DNA of 64,000 nucleotides, taken from contig OX235271.1 in NCBI GenBank assembly GCA_944472155.2, forward strand, positions 105,227,256 to 105,291,255, written 5' to 3'. Made by a program: the position numbers and the translations under genes. Positions 59,800 to 64,000 of the stretch are shown here, piece after piece (the stretch's first letter is position 1; the number at the start of each line of letters is the position of its first letter). The notes under the pieces are model-generated. The model made no database searches, was not told where the DNA came from, and was given only the letters and a program-made list of their open reading frames with translations. The DNA is from Trichobilharzia szidati. Taxonomy: Eukaryota; Platyhelminthes; Trematoda; Strigeidida; Schistosomatidae.

Positions 59800-60281
59800 C
59801 GTGTTTTGAATGAAAATATAGTTCTGCCTACAACTCTCCGTCGTCTCCACCATCTCAACTGCCATCGGCCAATTCTAATTACCTATCTTCTATTTCAAAA
59901 TTTCGCAGGGACACCGTAATTTCTCCCTACGTTACCTTGGTCGATTTCTGTCAATATCGACATTGGAGAATTAAGATTGGAGCAGTCTCCTTACAATGCT
60001 TCTGGAGTCTGTTAAGTTAATTGTGGATTTTGGACCTTGTAATAACCCAAGTGACAAATTTTAACATATTCTTCCAGTAACTGTACGGATTTTGTATTTT
60101 TATTTCTATTCGAATCCGGTATATTAAGCTAGCAAAGTCTTAGGTCCGCCAGAATAACCGGTGAGCCCGTTTGAACATCTTAGCTTTATAGAAACTCTAT
60201 ATTTTTATTGTTATTATTTTTACTTTTGACTGCACATTCCATGTATTTATATCTGTGTACCTGTATATTCGCATAATAATC
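59800..60281 (+). other. Leader and possible 5' LTR of the gypsy element
   Basis: Non-coding DNA directly upstream of the gag-like frame. The second LTR is outside the window, so the LTR borders cannot be set. Confidence 0.35.
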
Positions 60282-61064
60282 ATGTCCTCACCTACACGTT
60301 CACCTGCTGCAACTGAGACTAAGGAGGCACAAGACTCATCAATCAACGCAATAGTCGATCTGCGTCTACCGCTATTTGGTTTCACTGAGCCGCGGATTTT
60401 GTTTGCCATCATCGAACCCCTCTTTTCTGCCCGCGGAATCAAGTCACAGATTGCGAAGTATGGATGTGTTTTAGCCGCACTGCCCACAGAGGTTCTATCA
60501 GACATTAGTGATTTAATTGACAGCGCCCCTGCAGACCACCAGTATGATAGGCTCAAAGCAGTTTTGATTCAAAGAAGGAGTGTTTCAGATGAGAAACGGA
60601 TCCAACAGTTACTTACTGCTTGTGAGTTAGGCTCACGGACTCCATCTCAGCTCCTCAGGCACATGCGTCAACTGCTTAACCCACACCAAGTTGACGACGT
60701 GGTTTTACGCCAGATGTGGTTGCAACGGCTACCGCGACATATCCAACAGGTTTTGACCATCTCCTCCAAATCGGTCGACCTAGACGCACTAAGTGAGCTG
60801 GCAGATAGAATACTAGATGTAATGCCTGAAACCAGTATATACAACGTACCGACAAGTCAGGGGTTACCGGTTCAAGGGACGTCTGCTACCGACACAACTA
60901 TATTGTCAGCGATTTCGACATTGACGAATAAGATGGAAAAGCTAGAAACTGAAATTTCAAGCTTACGTGCACGAGGTAGTAGATCACCGCCCAGGTCACG
61001 GCAACGTCGACGGTCGTTTTCAAGACAGCGGACCTCAACGTCTAGTACTCAAAATATTTGCTAG
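60282..61064 (+). pseudogene. Ty3/gypsy (CsRn1-like) Gag
   Basis: The ATG at 60,282 (MSSPTRSPAATETKEAQDSS) is preferred over the one at 60,255, because the leader codons before it are hydrophobic and unlike Gag. The capsid region holds LYGF-like FGFTEPRIL, DLIDSAPADHQYDRLKAVLI and LRQMWLQRLPRHIQQVL, with a basic Arg/Ser tail (SRSPPRSRQRRRSFSRQR). Such capsids are typical of CsRn1-clade elements of flukes. The frame ends in IC-TAG-YHR at 61,062-61,064, where the clade's CHCC zinc motif begins with CWYH, so a Trp-to-stop change cuts the motif. The rest of the motif, including PCAFSSRN, continues to about 61,130 with a frameshift. Confidence 0.75.
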
Positions 61065-61158
61065 TATCATAGAAGTTTGGAAACCGAGCTATTTGGTGCT
61101 TGAAACCATGTGCTTTCAGCAGTAGGAACTCGGCTCAGGGAAACTCCCCAACCAGACA

Positions 61159-64000
61159 GTGATGGCGACAGCTGTTACTGGCAACCATTCAAGTCGCCTT
61201 TTCTACGTGAGGGACAAAACCACAGGCACATTATTGCTAGTAGACACAGGAGCCGAAGTCAGTGTAATACCTCCTTCACTCTCCAGGCGGTCTTCTAGCA
61301 CAGCTGCAAAACTTTCACTTCGAGCAGCTAACCAAACTAGCATACGGACCTACGGCGAACAATCACTTATTTTGGATCTTGGTTTACGTCGTCGATTTAC
61401 ATGGATATTCATAGTAGCTGACGTTCGTCATGCCATACTGGGTGCCGATATTTTAAGCAGTTTCAATCTGCTGGTTGAGGTCAACAAGAAAAAGCTGATT
61501 GATAACTGCACCCAGCTTCAAGTCCACGGAATCATCTCAAACTACTCTGTTTACAACATATGCATCGAAAAGCCAGATGATTGCATGTTTTCTGCATTAC
61601 TGCAACGTTCCCCAAAAATTTTAAAGCCATCTTATAATAGCGAAGATGTTCCTCACTCTGTCACGCATAAAATTGTCACAACTGGTCAACCCGTCAGAGC
61701 ACGTCCTCGTCGACTACCACCCGACAAGTTAGCAGCAACCAAAGCTGAATTCGAACACATGATGCAATTGGGCATCATCCGGCCATCCAACAGTCCTCAG
61801 CCCTCACCAATACATATGGTACCAAAAGCTGAGCATGACTAGCGACCATGTGGGGATAACCGACATTTGAATAACGCCACTGTCCCAGATCGTTATCCCA
61901 TTACGCACTTGCATGATTTCTCTCTAATACTGCAAGGTAAAACTATTTTCTCCAAAGTGGATTTAGTCAGAGCTTATCACCAGATACCAGTCGCTCCTGA
62001 GGACATCGAGAAGACAGCCATTATAACACCTTTTGGCTTGTTTGAATTCTTACGAATGCCTTTCGGGCTGAAAAACGCTGCACAGACTTTTCAGCGCTTC
62101 ATGGACCGAGTCACGCAGGGCCTTGACTTTGTGTTCGTTTATATCGACGACGTAATAATTGCTAGCAAGTCGGAAGAGGAACATAAGAAACATCTTAGCA
62201 CTTTGTTCCAGCGTTTCGAACAGTATGGTGTCGCTATAAATCCTAAGAAGTGCATTTTCGGTGCCTCTTCCATTCAATGCCTAGGACACTACATAACTGC
62301 CGAGGGAATCAGGCCTACTGAGGAAAAGATAGATACAATCAAAAACTTCCCCCAACCAGACTCTTTGAAGAAAGTCCGACAATTTTTGGGGATGTTTAAT
62401 TTCTATTGACGTTTCATTCCTTCTATCGTCCAACCTTTAACCGATCTCCTTAAAAGTGATCCTAAAAAATTTCAATGGTCAGAGCAAGCACACGAATCTT
62501 TCTGCAACGCTAAAGACGCTTTATCTAAAGTCGCTATGTTGTCTCACATCAACCCCGAAGCATCCCTTATCTTGTGCACAGATGCCTCCCAAGTAGCTGT
62601 GGCGCGGTGTTACAGCAGAAGATTAATGGTGACGTTACCCCCATTTGCTTTCTCTTCGAAGAAGTTAGAACCGGCTCAGACACGTTACAGTACTTTTGGC
62701 ACAGAACTGTTAGCTATCTATCTAGCAGTGAAACATTTCAGCTTCTTATTACAAGGTCGACATTTTACTATCTTAACCGACCATAAGCCTCTTTGTTATG
62801 CTTTTAGCACTTCGTTGGACAAACACTCCTCGAGAGAAGCCAGACAACTGGATTATATATCACGATTCTCGACAGACATCCAGTTTATCAAAGGAGATTC
62901 CAATATTGTAGCCGATTCTTTGTCTCGATGTGATGTTAATCAGCTTCTATCTTCGATAGACATTAGCTTAGACAATATCACCAAGTTGCAGAAAAGTGAC
63001 GCCGAACTTCATAATTGTAGACGATAGTCCTCCCTACAGTTGCAGGATATACCTATTCCTCTGTCTGATACAACTATCATCTGCGACGTTTCTACCGGCG
63101 TTCATCGACCTTTTGTTCCACAAAGTTGTCGAAAACCTTTATTTGAACATCTACATTCTCTGTCTCATCCTGGAGTACGTGCTACGGTTAAGTTAATCAG
63201 TGAGCGTTTCGTTTGGCCAAAAATGAACTCCGATATTCGGAGATCGGCACTCCAATGCTTGCAATGTCAAAAGTCCAAGGTACATCATCACACCGTCACA
63301 ACTCCAAAGCAGTTCAATTTACCAGATAAACGATTTCAACATGTGCACATAGATATTGTTGGACCATTACCACCATCCAGAGGTTTTACACATATCCTTA
63401 CAGCTATCGATCGATTCACTCGATGGGCTATTGCTTGTCCACTCAACGACATATCTGCAGAAAATACCGCTTTGGTTTTCCTAGATCGTTGGGTGTCAAA
63501 CTATGGAGTACCAACAACGATTACCACAGACCGAGGAGCTCAATTTCAACCAACTCCGTTTCGAGGGCTAACGAGACTCCTTGGAATGAACCACATCTCC
63601 ACTACAGCTTATCATCCTGCAGCGAATGGTCTGGTGGAACGTTTCCATCGACAACTGAAAAGCTCTTTGATGGCACAAGCTGACTCATCTAAGTGGAGTG
63701 AACACCTACCATTAGTTCTCCTCAGTACCCGGTCAACTGTCAAAGAAGACTTGGGATGTACACCTGCTCAACTCGTGTATGGTACTACCCTCACATTGCC
63801 TGGTCAGTTAGTTCTTTCCAATGATTCAACTGATGTAAATATCTCTGATTTTACCAATCGTCTTACTCAGCAAATGCTTCATCTTCGACCAGTAGCCCCT
63901 CGCCAATCATTTCACAAAGCTCAAGTTAACAAGAATCTACTTACTTGCAAATTTGTATTTGTTCGCGTCGATGCCATTAGGAAAGGCTTACAACATCCAT
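61159..64000 (+). pseudogene. Ty3/gypsy (CsRn1-like) Pol, interrupted, runs off the window
   Basis: Domains in order: protease with LLVDTGAEVSVIP near 61,230-61,270; RT with [15 protein letters not shown] near 61,950, [20 protein letters not shown] near 62,035 and active site [11 protein letters not shown] near 62,138; RNase H with CTDASQVAV near 62,577 and LTDHKPL near 62,775; integrase with an H-H-C-C part (HLHSLSHPGV, then CLQCQKSK) near 63,148-63,275, first Asp in HIDIVGP near 63,350, second in TDRGAQF near 63,526, Glu in NGLVERFHRQL near 63,626. Internal stops at 61,840-61,842, 62,407-62,409 and 63,025-63,027 plus a shift after 63,000 break it. The 3' LTR is beyond the window. Confidence 0.9.

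Overview
This is a repeat-rich, AT-rich window of nuclear DNA from a flatworm, most likely a schistosome or a close trematode relative. The reasons are the mix of mobile elements (CR1-like and RTE-like LINEs, a Penelope-like relic, Merlin/IS1016-type DNA transposons, BEL/Pao and CsRn1-like Ty3/gypsy LTR elements), tRNA-derived SINEs of which one carries a decayed hammerhead ribozyme (as the Sm-alpha SINE does), and host exons with GT-AG introns. Nothing bacterial was seen. Species was not determined.

Layout. 1-6.1 kb: a decayed CR1-like LINE split near its 3' end by a Merlin transposon. 6.1-10.4 kb: non-coding DNA with segments that recur inverted at 43-57 kb, then a SINE with a hammerhead relic. 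10.6-21.7 kb: a host gene on the + strand (coiled-coil protein, not identified) whose exons join in phase. It is split by a second CR1-like LINE with a PHD-like ORF1; exons 1-3 are present on both sides of that LINE, and the second exon 1 is folded into a long palindrome. 22-34.6 kb: mostly anonymous DNA with RTE, Penelope and SINE fragments and one good host exon on the - strand. 34.6-37.7 kb: an inverted copy of the same host gene without its terminal exon. 37.7-49.5 kb: RTE, gypsy, SINE and CR1 fragments, including two CR1 copies head to head. 49.9-51.0 kb: a second Merlin copy. 60.3 kb to the end: a CsRn1-like gypsy element that runs off the window.

The main discovery candidate lies at 51,818-56,338. 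It is a complete LTR retrotransposon with two 393-bp LTRs that differ at two positions by my reading, and a perfect 5-bp target duplication (GAGAT). A paralogous empty site lies near 9,592. The element keeps only the start of a BEL/Pao-like Gag and the last part of Pol (DUF5641-like). Protease, reverse transcriptase, RNase H and integrase are gone. In their place are intronless, sense-strand pieces of two unrelated host genes: about seven alpha-spectrin repeats, then the catalytic part of dipeptidyl peptidase III. All four pieces lie in one reading frame of about 1,248 codons, broken by only two TAA codons. It looks like a non-autonomous retrotransposon that captured two cellular mRNAs and then moved as a unit recently, using enzymes supplied by other elements.

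The paralogous repeats in this window serve as internal controls: they give the unoccupied sites for both the LTR element and the first Merlin copy.
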